Positions 1 to 12,495 of a stretch of 64,000 nt of DNA are shown here, in pieces. This stretch comes from Cepaea nemoralis (taxonomy: Eukaryota; Mollusca; Gastropoda; Stylommatophora; Helicidae). The translations under genes were made by a program, and so were the position numbers. The stretch spans positions 1-64,000 of the forward strand of contig JACEFZ010017885.1 of NCBI GenBank assembly GCA_014155875.1. Reading direction: 5' to 3'. The first letter of the stretch is position 1; each line of letters begins with the position of its first letter. The notes beneath the pieces are model-generated. The model was not told the origin of the DNA, searched no databases, and saw only the letters and a program-made list of their open reading frames with translations.

Positions 1-1225
1 AATATGGGAGACTTCAATGCAAGACTAGAACACAACAGAGCGGGCATAGAAAAACATCTGGGAGAATTTGGAGATCAGCATAATGAAAGGAATGATAACG
101 GAAGTAGACTATTGGAGCTTTGCAGCCAACACGACCTGTATATAACAAACACATTCTATAAACATAAAGATTCACAAGTATACACCTGGTATAAATTCAA
201 CGATCTAGATACTAAAAGCCAAATTGATTTTATATTAACAAGAAATAACAGAAAGAGAAATATATTAGATGCAAGGGCAGTGCCCAATTTCAGTATAAAC
301 ACAGACCATAAAGCAGTCGTTGCCACAATAAGAACCATCAGAAAAAGAAAACAAAGAGCAGGAAAATACATTCCTTGCGAATCAGTAAACTTAAAAAACC
401 TCAAAGACGAGGCAGTAAGGGAAAATTATGAGAAAGAACTATCTGAACTCTTTGTAAAATTACCTACAGAAAGAAAAACAGTGGAAGAAGAATGGGAGAT
501 GTTTAAATCAAGCATTTTAAATACTGAAAAAATAACATGTGGAACCACTAAAAAACGCAAAACACGGATTAAAAAAATAACAAGTTGGTGGAACGCAGAA
601 GTAAAGAAAGCGGTAAAAGACAAAAAGGAAAAATATAAAAAGTGGTTGAAGAGCAAACAGGAATGTGATTACATAGAATATAGAATAGCGAGAAGACATG
701 TGAGTAGAATGATAAAGAGGGAAAAACAAAAAGACTGGGAAGAGTATGGAGAAACCATAAATAATAACTACAAGGAGGCAACTAGAAACTTCTACAAAAA
801 TATAAGTGCAATGCGAACCAGAGGAGAACCCTTTGACCCAACTGAAATAATTAACAGCGAATATGGAAAACCAATAAGTGTACAAAAACAAATCCTAATA
901 AGATGGAAGCAGTATCTCGTACAACTTCTGAACATCCCATCAGATGTCACAGGAATTCAAGAGACCTACACAGATGTCACCGAAGAACTAGAACCAGACA
1001 TACTAAAAGAATAAATTATAGAAGCCATCAGATTAGCCCCATTGAACAAATCACCGGGACAGGATGAAATACCAAATGAACTAACTAAAGCAGCAAGAGA
1101 AGTAGGAACAGCTTGGCTACATAGACTATTCAACCATATTTGGGTAGAACAACCGACACCACGAGACTGGGGAAACGCCATAATTATCCCAATTTGGAAA
1201 AACAAAGGCAGCAAAAGAGACTGCA
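1..1225 (+). pseudogene. RTE-like LINE, endonuclease and RT N-terminal part (5' half, interrupted)
   Basis: This is the 5' visible part of a non-LTR retrotransposon polyprotein; it begins before the window. An apurinic-type endonuclease end is recognisable: MGDFNA at the start, QIDFIL, and NTDHKAV in place of the usual SDH motif. A lysine-rich linker follows, then the start of the reverse transcriptase (SPGQDEIPNELTK). The frame opened at position 4 is broken by TAA at 1,012-1,014 and then continues in the same frame to DC at 1,219-1,224, where the foldback element is inserted. The reading frame resumes at 13,196. The craniofacial-development-protein-2-like endonuclease and the C-terminal GRPRKRW motif suggest the RTE clade; the exact clade is inference. 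Confidence 0.85.
1220..1225. other. target-site duplication ACTGCA, left copy
   Basis: ACTGCA directly precedes the first base of the foldback element and is repeated directly after its last base (13,190-13,195). Confidence 0.93.
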
Positions 1226-1255
1226 AGTAGTGGGTTACGTCCTATTTGATTAGAT

Positions 1256-1492
1256 TTTCTGGATTGACCTTGCTGGATTGACCCCAATCCAGCTGGATTA
1301 GGGTTAGGGGTTAGAGGTTCGGGGTTAGGGTTAGGGTTAGGGGTTAGGGTTAGGGGTTAGGGTTAGGGGTTATGGTTAGGGGTTAGGGTTAGGGTTAGGG
1401 GTTAGGGGTTAGGGTTAGGGTTAGGGTTTTTGTCTGCTCCTAACTAATTATACTTTCTGGATCGACCTCGCTGGATTGCCCCCAATCCAGCT
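1256..1492. repeat. 39-bp hairpin modules bracketing the telomere-like array
   Basis: Two direct copies (1,256-1,294 and 1,454-1,492) of a unit starting TTTCTGGATYGACC, each containing the short inverted repeat CTGGATTG-(A/C)CCC-CAATCCAG. They sit on either side of the TTAGGG array. The same arrangement is mirrored in the right arm at about 12,918-13,159. Confidence 0.85.
1298..1428 (+). repeat. interstitial TTAGGG/TTAGGGG telomere-like array (left)
   Basis: About 131 bp of TTAGGG and TTAGGGG units with a few variants (TTAGAGG, TTATGG), 72 bp inside the left tip of the foldback element. The G-rich strand runs inward. Confidence 0.95.
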
Positions 1493-1914
1493 CGTGTTCG
1501 GGGTGGGTTGGGTAGGGTTGATATCTAGGTCATATGTAAGGGTCGATAATTCTAATAAAAGACATGTTTTCTAAGGGCAGATAACTGAGTGTGTGTATAA
1601 TATTTTAACTAATTGTAAAAAATAAAAAATAAAAATAAAAATAAATAAACAACAATCAAAGGCGCGCGGGGGCAGGCGGCGTTCGCAGGAGCGGTCGCGG
1701 TGGATCGGTCGCGTAGAGCGGTCGAACCCAGTCAGTGTCTTGCACTAACAATTGGCCGGTCATTGTTGAGTTACCACAAGCCGGGTCAGTGACGAGTGCG
1801 GGTGGTGGGGCTAGACGGTTCGAACCCTCAAGGCGCACCGGGTGTCATATGAAAATTGTAATAAGTAAAAAGGTAAATATGGCGTGTATATGATCTGTAG
1901 TGGGTCGTAGTGGC

Positions 1915-2920
1915 CTATAAACTATCATCATGTAGATTACACCTCTTCAAATGAAAACCTTAAAAACATTAAGATGGCCAGTAGTAACGGTTGTAAGGGG
2001 TAAGGCTTAGTGTTGTTTGATGTTAAGGGGTGGTTGAGTAGCCGAATAGTTAGTTAACTGCTTCGGAACACTATCATCAAGTAGATTGCACCTCTTCAAA
2101 TGAAAACCTTAAAAAAGTAAATATTGCCAGTATTAACGGTTGTAAGGGTCTGGCTTCGTGGTATTCGTTGTTAAGGGGTTGGTGAGTGGTGATGTACCTA
2201 TATAACAGCTCCCGAACACTATCATCATATTGGTTACAACTCTTCAAATGAAAACCTTAAAAAAGTAAAGATGGTCGATGATGTAGTGGGTGTGGCCTAG
2301 TGTTATTCGTTGTTAAGGAGTGGGTGAGCGGGGAAGTAGCTAAAGAAGTGCTTCTGGACATTTCAAAGGTGTGGGCGAGTGGCGAAGCGGCTAAATGAAT
2401 GCGTCGGTTCCTTGCTAAGAGACAGAGGAGTTGCTAGATAAAGGCTCCAGGTCGTTGTTAAGGGGCAGGTGGGTGTAAAAATAGCTAGATATCTGCTTCT
2501 GATCCTTGTTAAGAGGTGGGCGAGGGACGGAGTGGTTAGATAATTACGCCCGTTCCTTGGTAAGAGCTAGGGTGATCGAGTGGATAAGTGGGTAAATAAA
2601 GGCAGGGAGGTCTACCACTGGCACATTCAACGCATAATGGCGGCGTCGGCCGTCAGAAGACCTAGGATAGTTTCATTATATGTCTATTGTAAAGTGGTCG
2701 ACTGTTTATTATAACGGTGGTTACTATTATCTGTAGTTAAGGGGATGTAAATACTATCATCATACAGGTTACAACTCTTCAAATGAAAACCTTGAAAGTG
2801 GTCGATTATACTGGTTTAGTTGGCATGACTTTGTGATATTCATTGTTAAGGGGTGGGGTGAGTGGATGAGTAGCTAGCTAACGCTTTCTGAACACTATCA
2901 TCGGGTTCGAATCCCAGTGG
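1915..2920 (+). repeat. series of tRNA-like (A-box-like) modules ending in a perfect B box
   Basis: Two interleaved repeats recur here. One contains CTATCATCATGTAGATTACA and CTTCAAATGAAAACCTT (near 1,922, 2,070, 2,216 and 2,752). The other resembles TGTTAAGGGGTGGGTGAGTGG followed by GAAGTAGCTAAATAA (near 2,030, 2,175, 2,318, 2,372, 2,465, 2,516, 2,570 and 2,852) and looks like the A-box half of a tRNA. The series ends with GGTTCGAATCC at 2,904-2,914, a perfect pol III B-box consensus. A second B-box-like site (AGGTTCGAATC) is near 3,079. This is probably decayed tRNA-derived SINE DNA amplified inside the arm. Confidence 0.6.
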
Positions 2921-5224
2921 GGCGATCTAGTGGTAGAAGAAATATTGATAATATTTGGTTACTTAGTTGTGATTTCAAGCTCTGGTGTTATTAACCCGGT
3001 TATGTTTAGAAAAGTAGAGGTGATGTGCTGGTTGCGGAGTATGTTTAGGGGGTACCCCAGACACCGTGGAAGTGACAGGTTCGAATCTCGGAACTTTGTC
3101 GTTGGTAAGATTGCCAGTCAAACAACGTGTGGGTGTCTAGTTAACCATAGAGGTTAGGGTCCCTTTGTCCGGCCTTGTCGCAACGGCCACAAGTCCCAAC
3201 GCTACTGAAAAACACAGGCAGCAGATTTCACCGTTGCACCTACGAGTCACAAAATATAACCTAACTTAAAAATCAGAATATGACCTCAACAGGTGTTGCC
3301 AAAAATCAATACTCATTTTCATAACGGCTAATCCATGGGATTATCATCCTCGTAATGACCAAGTCAGGTTAATAATATTTCTTATATCTCCGCCATTGCA
3401 AATAGTTCGCGATATTAATAAATGTTCATATAAAGGTTGGAAGGGGATTAAAAGATTAACACCTATTGTTGGGACAACCAATAAAAATCAATAACACTAC
3501 CCTCGATTTTTCTCATAATTGCCGATTGGGGATCATGGGCTAGGTTGTATGTGTCCTTATTTAGTTAAAACAGGTGGTATGAGTAGGAGATATCACAAAC
3601 AGTATCAGCATGTACCACTCTGATCTTAAATATCAGTAGTTCGTTGTTCTTGTGACATTGAAAACGCTTGTGGTGTGAAGACGGATGGTGTACTATGTTA
3701 TTGGGCGGTGTACATAGATTGACCAGTATGTGAAGTTTATACAGGTTACCCCTGTGAGCGCATCGTAGCTGTGTTGTGAATTGTCGCCTATTACATCTAG
3801 GTATAAAAATAACCAAAAAAATATTTCACATTAACTCAGACATGCCTCTATATAGCTGCACTGCGAACATGGCTAGGGTCTACTTTAGGATAGTATCGTG
3901 TATCTGTGTATACGGGTTTACCACTGCTTATAGATGTGTGCAGTATTATTGGAAAGCGGCCGTTATGTCTACATTATCAAAGTATGTTGCCTTACAGAGC
4001 TGGTATAGTGTCTATGTGTCTGCTTTGCTGCCTTGTAGTATTTGGAGGGAAGTTCATGCGGGTGTTTAGTGAACTTTTTAAAAACGATGTCTCTCTAAGC
4101 AAAATGCCACTGGCATTAGAGGCATTTTCAACTTGGCTGCTCACTGACCTCGCTTCACAGTCACACTAAAGTACGGGTTCTATGTAGTACTTAAACACTC
4201 CTTTTATTTCTCATTACAGTTGACAACTTTATATTAGTCAGTATGATTTGCAACTTGCAAAAGACAACCTTCATCACAGCGATTCTTGTTCCAACGCTTT
4301 AAAGCCACCTCCCATCAGATATTGTTGTCTTTCTTTGTATGCTCACGGCTACTGTTTCCCCATTTCAAGCTCCATGTCTCTACTCGTATGTATTAGTGTG
4401 GTAGAAGTAAACCAACATCTCACAAGATAGACATATATTACCACAATGTATATGGACCGGTGGGAAACGGCTACATCCGGGCAAAGAGGGCGTTGATCCT
4501 GTCACAGGCGTATGGGTACAGCCGAGACACGTCGTTAAGAGGGATACCACAAAAAAAAACAACGGTGTTCTGTTGGCGATCGAACCAGGGGACCTAACTC
4601 GAGATGACCACCGCGTACGGGAGTGATTCTTCCCCCTCGTCAACATGGCGCCGGAAGTTTAAAAGGGTCTCCCTTCTCTAACTTTTCTATGTCGGAGGCG
4701 TCCTAGTGTCACCAAGTAACAGCAAAGAACACGAAACTACTACTACCGAGGCCTCTATACACCACAATGCAGTTTCGAATATAATATACACAACTATAAC
4801 AAAGTCATCACTGTGTTCGACTAACCCTTTCTCATAGACATAGAGGAGAGGTGTGAGCACCGAGGCCAGTTGGGGCAGGTGTACCTTTTACTTAACAGCA
4901 ATCGGGTCATACACCGACGAGTGTTTAGCTATTTTTATCACCTGTATAATATTACCTGTGAACACAACAAGCTTCCCCGGATCAATCTTAGGTGTCTCAT
5001 ATAACATGACATATCATGTACCCGCTGGCCTGACCAGCGCAGTTATCGCTTCTCAGAGCAGACATTTACACTTTCATTAATTCTTCTGCTTGGCTAAAGG
5101 GGTCTTTGCATCTGTCCCCAGAAACCTATTTCTGATGCCAATATATGTTTTTGAATGTGTCGGCTCATTGCCACATTTCACATTCAGACAAAAGTATAGG
5201 TTCAATGTTCCACTCCAACAGTCA

Positions 5225-6600
5225 AATAAGAAAAAAAAAATGTTAGCCAAATTATTAAAATGTTGGCCAAATATAGAAATATATCGACCAGACGTATAAA
5301 ATATAGTAAAATTTGTTAGCCAAACTTATAAAACTCGTGGTCAAAATAAGAAATATCTCAACCAAGCGTATAAGGAATAGGAAAAAGGCTAATCAAACTA
5401 ATGAAAATGTTGGCCAAATACAGAAATATCTCGACCAACTTATAAAATGTAGGAAAAATTATTAGCCAAACTGACAAAACTGTTAGCCAAAATAAGAAAC
5501 GTCTCGACCGACTTATAAAATGTAGGAACAATTGTTAGCCAAACTGACAAAACAGTTGGTCAAAATAAGAAACGTCTCGACTAACATTATAAAAAGTAGG
5601 AAAAATGGTAACCAAATTAATTATAAAAGGTGACCAAGTTTTGAAATATCTCAACCAAACTTACAAAAAGTAGGAAAATATGTCGACTACAATAGGAACA
5701 TTTGTTAGCCAAAGATGAAAAATAGTGGCCAAGTAAAGAAATATCGCATCCGAACTTTTAAAATGTATGAAAATTTGTTATCCAAAGGTGAAAACTGTTG
5801 AAAAGTAAAGACACTTCTCGATCAAACTCATAAAAAGTAGGAAACTTTGTTAACCAAATGTGAAAAAAAATATTGTTCCAAGTAAAGACATGTTTCAACT
5901 AATCTTATAAATATGTCGTCCAAACTTATGAACATTAGGAATATGTGTTAACCAAAAGGGAAAAATATTGACCAAGTGAACAAATATCTCAACCATGCTT
6001 ATGAAACGGAGAAAAATGTGTTAACCTAACGGGAAAAACATTGGCGAAGTGAAGAAATATCTCAGCCATTCTTATAAAAATTAGAAAAATATTGCCCATG
6101 TAAAGAAAAAATTTACACAAAACTTATAAAACTTAGGAAAATGTGTTAACCTAAGGAGAAAAATATTGACCATGTGAAGAAATATCTCAACCATACTTAT
6201 AATCATTAGGAAAATGTGTTAACCTAATGAGAAAAATATCACCCAAGTGAAGAAAAATTTACACAAAACTTATAAAACTTAGGAAAATGTGTTAACCTAA
6301 TGAGAAAAATATTGCCCAAGTGAAGAAAAAATTTACACAAAACTTATAAAACTTAGGAAAATGTGTTAACCTAAGGAGAAAAATATTGACCAAGTAAAGA
6401 CAAATTTAAACCAAACTTATGAAAAGTAGGAAAACTTGTTAACCAAAGGGGAAAAAATATGGGCTAAACTATGAAATATGTTGACCCAAGTAAGAAAATA
6501 TGTTAGCCAAAGGGGAAAAATATTGGCCAAAACATGAAACATCTTAACCAAACTTATAAATATCTCGTGTAAACTTATAAATAAGTAGAAAAAAAAATAT
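5225..6600 (+). repeat. AT-rich degenerate tandem array, left arm
   Basis: Degenerate units contain TTAACCAAA, GAAAAATATTGACCAAGTGAAG, AAATATCTCAACCA and CTTATAAAACTTAGGAAAA, repeating roughly every 60-110 bp. It is the innermost part of the arm. Confidence 0.8.
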
Positions 6601-6863
6601 TGCTTCTGTAGTTATGTCAAAAGTGTCTTGAACTTTTATCTGAACAGACATGTCACAAGACATATTGCGCGCTTCACTTAATATACAGATATAGCCTAAG
6701 TATAGGTATAAGCTAAATATAGGACGTATATCGATCTTACCTCTTGCGCAATAAAATTGCGGTTTATTAGTTTTAAATTTTAATTAAATTTAAAATTTTT
6801 CCATTTCTAACACTTGTTTGTATCTATGTCTCTTAAGAACGAATTTGTTGTGTTTGCTGTATA

Positions 6864-6923
6864 GTTAGGGTTAGGGTTAGAGTTAGGGTTAGAGGTTAGG
6901 GTTAGTGTTAGGGTTAGGGTTAG
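6864..6923 (+). repeat. short TTAGGG-like array in the loop
   Basis: About ten TTAGGG-type units with variants (TTAGAG, TTAGTG), a third telomere-like block in the same element. Confidence 0.9.
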
Positions 6924-6944
6924 TAAGAAAGAGATTGTTGTGTT

Positions 6945-7070
6945 TGATGTATATAATGCTCTATGTTCCTTAGGCTCTTTTAGGCAAATCAGCGTCAATT
7001 ACTCTCGTAGTCCAAGGATTTCGTCTCAGGAACCCAATCTCTGTTGTTGTTTTCAAGTTCTTCTTAGGGG
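6945..7070 (-). pseudogene. LINE 3' fragment in the loop
   Basis: The plus-strand text shares GTATATAATGCTCTA, TCAATTACTC and AGTCCAAGGAT-like blocks in order with 15,510-15,650, a minus-strand LINE C-terminal fragment. The loop therefore captured or received a retroelement piece. Confidence 0.6.
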
Positions 7071-7267
7071 TGATGGTTGATGACCATATTCGTTGTCTAG
7101 AATAGCGCCTAGTATGTTAGGGGGCACATGATTTTTCTCTATTAGGTTGGAAAATCTGCCTAGTCAGCAGAAAATCGGCAGTTCTGTAATCAAAGAGAAT
7201 GTTATTTGGTATGAAACGGTGAAAGTCGGTTAGAAGGTGTGGTAGAGGGTATTCAAGGGCTCATTAA

Positions 7268-7393
7268 GGTAGACGTGGTTTTAAGAAAGGTCGACTTCAT
7301 AACAGACAGTGTTGGTTGCAGACTTGTCGCTATTGCAGCTGTGAAATGACAAAGTGTGAAAGATGTGGACAAAGTAAGAAATGTTATGTTAGC
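7268..7393 (+). pseudogene. 42-codon Cys-rich open segment
   Basis: The frame follows TAA (7,265) and ends at TAG (7,394). It begins with a basic stretch (GRRGFKKGRLHNRQ). Eight cysteines follow, including TCRYCSCEMTKCERCG and KKCY, a spacing that looks zinc-binding. There is no good start codon. It is an unrecognised decayed fragment, and a chance open frame is possible. Confidence 0.35.
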
Positions 7394-7427
7394 TAGACTT
7401 CGAGAACACCCTTTGTATTGTTGAAAG

Positions 7428-7733
7428 ATGGACCAATGGAAGGTTAGTGTAGCAGACATTGTGGTATAGAAAGTTGAAGATGTCAACCATGGGAAATGGA
7501 TCTTTGCTGACGAATACTCAGATGCTATCGAAACTATCCTAGGTGGAGCCACAGATGGCATTGCCATAAATGTTGTTATGACTGTTTCATTGGAGCTCGT
7601 GTACAATGGCGGTTTGAAGTATCTTGGTGATGTGACATGGAAAAGTTGTGAAGTTATCTATGAAAGACATAGACACTTTGTGATAGAAAGAAAGAACAAA
7701 GAGTGTGAAGAGATGGGTGATTATTATGTATAA
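7428..7733 (+). pseudogene. broken open frame of unknown function in the loop
   Basis: ATG at 7,428 opens 13 codons (MDQWKVSVADIVV) to TAG at 7,467. The same frame then stays open for 87 codons to TAA at 7,731, with a protein-like mix (NHGKWIFADEYSDAIE; ILGGATDGIAINVV). I recognise no family. The single stop in an otherwise open frame suggests a decayed gene, possibly the last trace of a protein carried by the foldback element. Confidence 0.35.
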
Positions 7734-7879
7734 GTGTTTCTTTAGCAGATACGTTGGAATGGTAAGTTGAAGCTTTCTGTAATGTAAAAACGGGAAAATG
7801 CTGCCGTTGATGATTATGTCTTGTGACATGTCTGTTCAGATAAAAGTTCAAGACACTTTTGACATAACTACTGAAGCAA

Positions 7880-9190
7880 TATTTTTTTTTCCTACTTATT
7901 TATAAGTTTACACGAGATATTTATAAGTTTGGTTAAGATGTTTCATGTTTTGGCCAATATTTTTCCCCTTTGGCTAACATATTTTCTTACTTGGGTCAAC
8001 ATATTTCATAGTTTAGCCCATATTTTTTCCCTTTGGTTAACAAGTTTTCCTACTTTTCATAAGTTTGGTTTAAATTTGTCTTTACTTGGTCAATATTTTT
8101 CTCCTTAGGTTAACACATTTTCCTAAGTTTTATAAGTTTTGTGTAAATTTTTTCTTCACTTGGGCAATATTTTTCTCATTAGGTTAACACATTTTCCTAA
8201 GTTTTATAAGTTTTGTGTAAATTTTTCTTCACTTGGGTGATATTTTTCTCATTAGGTTAACACATTTTCCTAATGATTATAAGTATGGTTGAGATATTTC
8301 TTCACTTGGTCAATATTTTTCTCCTTAGGTTAACACATTTTCCTAAGTTTTATAAGTTTTGTGTAAATTTTTTTCTTTAGATGGGCAATATTTTTCTAAT
8401 TTTTATAAGAATGGCTGAGATATTTCTTCACTTCGCCAATGTTTTTCCCGTTAGGTTAACACATTTTTCTCCGTTTCATAAGCATGGTTGAGATATTTGT
8501 TCACTTGGTCAATATTTTTCCCTTTTGGTTAACACATATTCCTAATGTTCATAAGTTTGGACGACATATTTATAAGATTAGTTGAAACATGTCTTTACTT
8601 GGAACAATATTTTTTTTCACATTTGGTTAACAAAGTTTCCTACTTTTTATGAGTTTGGTCGAGAAGTTTCTTTACTTTTCAACAGTTTTCACCTTTGGAT
8701 AACAAATTTTCATACATTTTAAAAGTTCGGATGCGATATTTCTTTACCTGGCCACTATTTTTCATCTTTGGCTAACAAATGTTCCTATTGTAGTCGACAT
8801 ATTTTCCTACTTTTTGTAAGTTTGGTTGAGATATTTCAAAACTTGGTCACCTTTTATAATTAATTTGGTTACCATTTTTCCTACTTTTTATAATGTTAGT
8901 CGAGACGTTTCTTATTTTGGCTAACAGTTTTGTCAGTTTGGCTAATAATTTTTCCTACATTTTATAAGTTGGTCGAGATATTTCTGTATTTGGCCAACAT
9001 TTTCATTAGTTTGATTAGCCTTTTTTCTATTCCTTATACGCTTGGTTGAGATATTTCTTATTTTATATTATTTATTAGTTTTATAAGTTTGGCTAACAAA
9101 TTTTACTATATTTTATACGTCTGGTCGATATATTTCTATATTTGGCCAACATTTTAATAATTTGGCTAACATTTTTTTTTCTTATTTGAC
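7880..9190 (-). repeat. AT-rich degenerate tandem array, right arm
   Basis: Mirror of 5,225-6,600. Because the same degenerate order of units is kept, the arms were duplicated as a block rather than amplified separately. Confidence 0.8.
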
Positions 9191-11489
9191 TGTTGGAGTG
9201 GAACATTGAACCTATACTTTTGTCTGAATGTGAAATGTGGCAATGAGCCGACACATTCAAAAACATATATTGGCATCAGAAATAGGTTTCTGGGGACAGA
9301 TGCAAAGACCCCTTTAGCCAAGCAGAAGAATTAATGAAAGTGTAAATGTCTGCTCTGAGAAGCGATAACTGCGCTGGTCAGGCCAGCGGGTACATGATAT
9401 GTCATGTTATATGAGACACCTAAGATTGATCCGGGGAAGCTTGTTGTGTTCACAGGTAATATTATACAGGTGATAAAAATAGCTAAACACTCGTCGGTGT
9501 ATGACCCGATTGCTGTTAAGTAAAAGGTACACCTGCCCCAACTGGCCTCGGTGCTCACACCTCTCCTCTATGTCTATGAGAAAGGGTTAGTCGAACACAG
9601 TGATGACTTTGTTATAGTTGTGTATATTATATTCGAAACTGCATTGTGGTGTATAGAGGCCTCGGTAGTAGTAGTTTCGTGTTCTTTGCTGTTACTTGGT
9701 GACACTAGGACGCCTCCGGACATAGAAAAGTTAGAGAAGGGAGACCCTTTTAAACTTCCGGCGCCATGTTGACGAGGGGGAAGAATCACTCCCGTACGCG
9801 GTGGTCATCTCGAGTTAGGTCCCCTGGTTCGATCGCCAACAGAACACCGTTGGTTTTTTTTTGTGGTATCCCTCTTAACGACGTGTCTCGGCTGTACCCA
9901 TACGCCTGTGACAGGATCAACGCCCTCTTTGCCCGGATGTAGCCGTTTCCCACCGGTCCATATACATTGTGGTAATATATGTCTATCTTGTGAGATGTTG
10001 GTTTACTTCTACCACACTAATACATACGAGTAGAGACATGGAGCTTGAAATGGGGAAACAGTAGCCGTGAGCATACAAAGAAAGACAACAATATCTGATG
10101 GGAGGTGGCTTTAAAGCGTTGGAACAAGAATCGCTGTGATGAAGGTTGTCTTTTGCAAGTTGCAAAACATACTGACTAATATAAAGTTGTCAACTGTAAT
10201 GAGAAATAAAAGGAGTGTTTAAGTACTACATAGAACCCGTACTTTAGTGTGACTGTGAAGCGAGGTCAGTGAGCAGCCAAGTTGAAAATGCCTCTAATGC
10301 CAGTGGCATTTTGCTTAGAGAGACATCGTTTTTAAAAAGTTCACTAAACACCCGCATGAAATTCCCTCCAAATACTACAAGGCAGCAAAGCAGACACATA
10401 GACACTATACCAGCTCTGTAAGGCAACATACTTTGATAATGTAGACATAACGGCCGCTTTCCAATAATACTGCACACATCTATAAGCAGTGGTAAACCCG
10501 TATACACAGATACACGATACTATCCTAAAGTAGACCCTAGCCATGTTCGCAGTGCAGCTATATAGAGGCATGTCTGAGTTAATGTGAAATATTTTTTTGG
10601 TTATTTTTATACCTAGATGTAATAGGCGACAATTCACAACACAGCTACGATGCGCTCACAGGGGTAACCTGTATAAACTTCACATACTGGTCAATCTATG
10701 TACACCGCCCAATAACATAGTACACCATCCGTCTTCACACCACAAGCGTTTTCAATGTCACAAGAACAACGAACTACTGATATTTAAGATCAGAGTGGTA
10801 CATGCTGATACTGTTTGTGATATCTCATACTCATACCACCTGTTTTAACTAAATAAGGACACATACACCTAGCCCATGATCCCCAATCGGCAATTATGAG
10901 AAAAATCGAGGGTAGTGTTATTGATTTTTATTGGTTGTCCCAACAATAGGTGTTAATCTTTTAATCCCCTTCCAACCTTTATATGAACATTTATTAATAT
11001 CGCGAACTATTTGCAATGGCGGAGATATAAGAAATATTATTAACCTGACTTGGTCATTACGAGGATGATAATCCCATGGATTAGCCGTTATGAAAATGAG
11101 TATTGATTTTTGGCAACACCTGTTGAGGTCATATTCTGATTTTTAAGTTAGGTTATATTTTGTGACTCGTAGGTGCAACGGTGAAATCTGCTGCCTGTGT
11201 TTTTCAGTAGCGTTGGGACTTGTGGCCGTTGCGACAAGGCCGGACAAAGGGACCCTAACCTCTATGGTTAACTAGACACCCACACGTTGTTGACTGGCAA
11301 TCTTACCAACGACAAAGTTCCGAGATTCGAACCTGTCACTTCCACGGTGTCTGGGATACCCCCTAAACATACTCCGCAACCAGCACATCACCTCTACTTT
11401 TCTAAACATAACCGGGTTAATAACACCAGAGCTTGAAATCACAACTAAGTAACCAAATATTATCAATATTTCTTCTACCACTAGATCGC

Positions 11490-12495
11490 CCCACTGGGAT
11501 TCGAACCCGATGATAGTGTTCAGAAGCGTTAGCTAGCTACTCATCCACTCACCCCACCCCTTAACAATGAATATCACAAAGTCATGCCAACAAAACCAGT
11601 ATAATCGACCACTTTCAAGGTTTTCATTTGAAGAGTTGTAACCTGTATGATGATAGTATTTACATCCCCTTAACTACAGATAATAGTAACCACCGTTATA
11701 ATAAACAGTCGACCACTTTACAATAGACATATAATGAAACTATCCTAGGTCTTCTGACGGCCGACGCCGCCATTATGCGTTGAATGTGCCAGTGGTAGAC
11801 CTCCCTGCCTTTATTTACCCACTTATCCACTCGATCACCCTAGCTCTTACCAAGGAACGGGCGTAATTATCTAACCACTCCGTCCCTCGCCCACCTCTTA
11901 ACAAGGATCAGAAGCAGATATCTAGCTATTTTTACACCCACCTGCCCCTTAACAACGACCTGGAGCCTTTATCTAGCAACTCCTCTGTCTCTTAGCAAGG
12001 AACCGACGCATTCATTTAGCCGCTTCGTCACTCGCCCACACCTTTGAAATGTCCAGAAGCACTTCTTTAGCTACTTCCCCGCTCACCCACTCCTTAACAA
12101 CGAATAACACTAGGCCACACCCACTACAACATCGACCATCTTTACTTTTTTAAGGTTTTCATTTGAAGAGTTGTAACCAATATGATGGTAGTGTTCGGGA
12201 GCTGTTATATAGGTACATCACCACTCACCAACCCCTTAACAACGAATACCACGAAGCCAGACCCTTACAACCGTTAATACTGGCAATATTTACTTTTTTA
12301 AGGTTTTCATTTGAAGAGGTGTAATCTACTTGATGATAGTGTTCCGAAGCAGTTATCTAACTATTCGGCTACTCAACCACCCCTTAACATCAAACAACAC
12401 TAAGCCATACCCCTTACAACCGTTACTACTGGCCATCTTTAATGTTTTAAGGTTTTCATTTGAAGAGGTGTAATCTACATGATGATAGTTTATAG
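11490..12495 (-). repeat. mirror copy of the tRNA-like module series
   Basis: Reverse-complement counterpart of 1,915-2,920 in the right arm, including the B-box match near 11,500. Confidence 0.6.

Larger units (their letters stand above)
1226..6664 (+). repeat. left arm of the foldback element (5,439 bp inverted repeat)
   Basis: Reading inward, the arm has a terminal 30-bp block, a 39-bp hairpin module, a TTAGGG array and a second hairpin module. Next come a GC-rich patch at 1,660-1,840, a series of tRNA-like modules (1,915-2,920), a non-repetitive section (2,920-5,220) and an AT-rich tandem array (5,225-6,600). The arm ends at CACAAGACATA (to 6,664). Open frames in it, such as 3,776-4,069, recur in the other arm only because the DNA is duplicated. 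They lack recognisable domains and I do not call them genes. Confidence 0.92.
6665..7814. other. unique loop of the foldback element
   Basis: 1,150 bp present once. It holds a very AT-rich patch (6,770-6,800), a third short TTAGGG array (6,864-6,923), a piece of LINE 3' sequence (6,945-7,070) and two decayed plus-strand open segments (7,268-7,393 and 7,428-7,733). If the element ever carried a gene, its remains would be here. Confidence 0.85.

Noticed and set aside
1298..1428. True chromosome end (telomere)
   Set aside because: The arrays are short, variant-rich and inside a transposon with flanking coding sequence.
3776..4069. Mirrored ORFs in the foldback arms (also 3,565-3,816; 10,344-10,637; 10,597-10,848)
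   Set aside because: They are conserved between arms only because the DNA is palindromic. No domain, no start context, no codon pattern.
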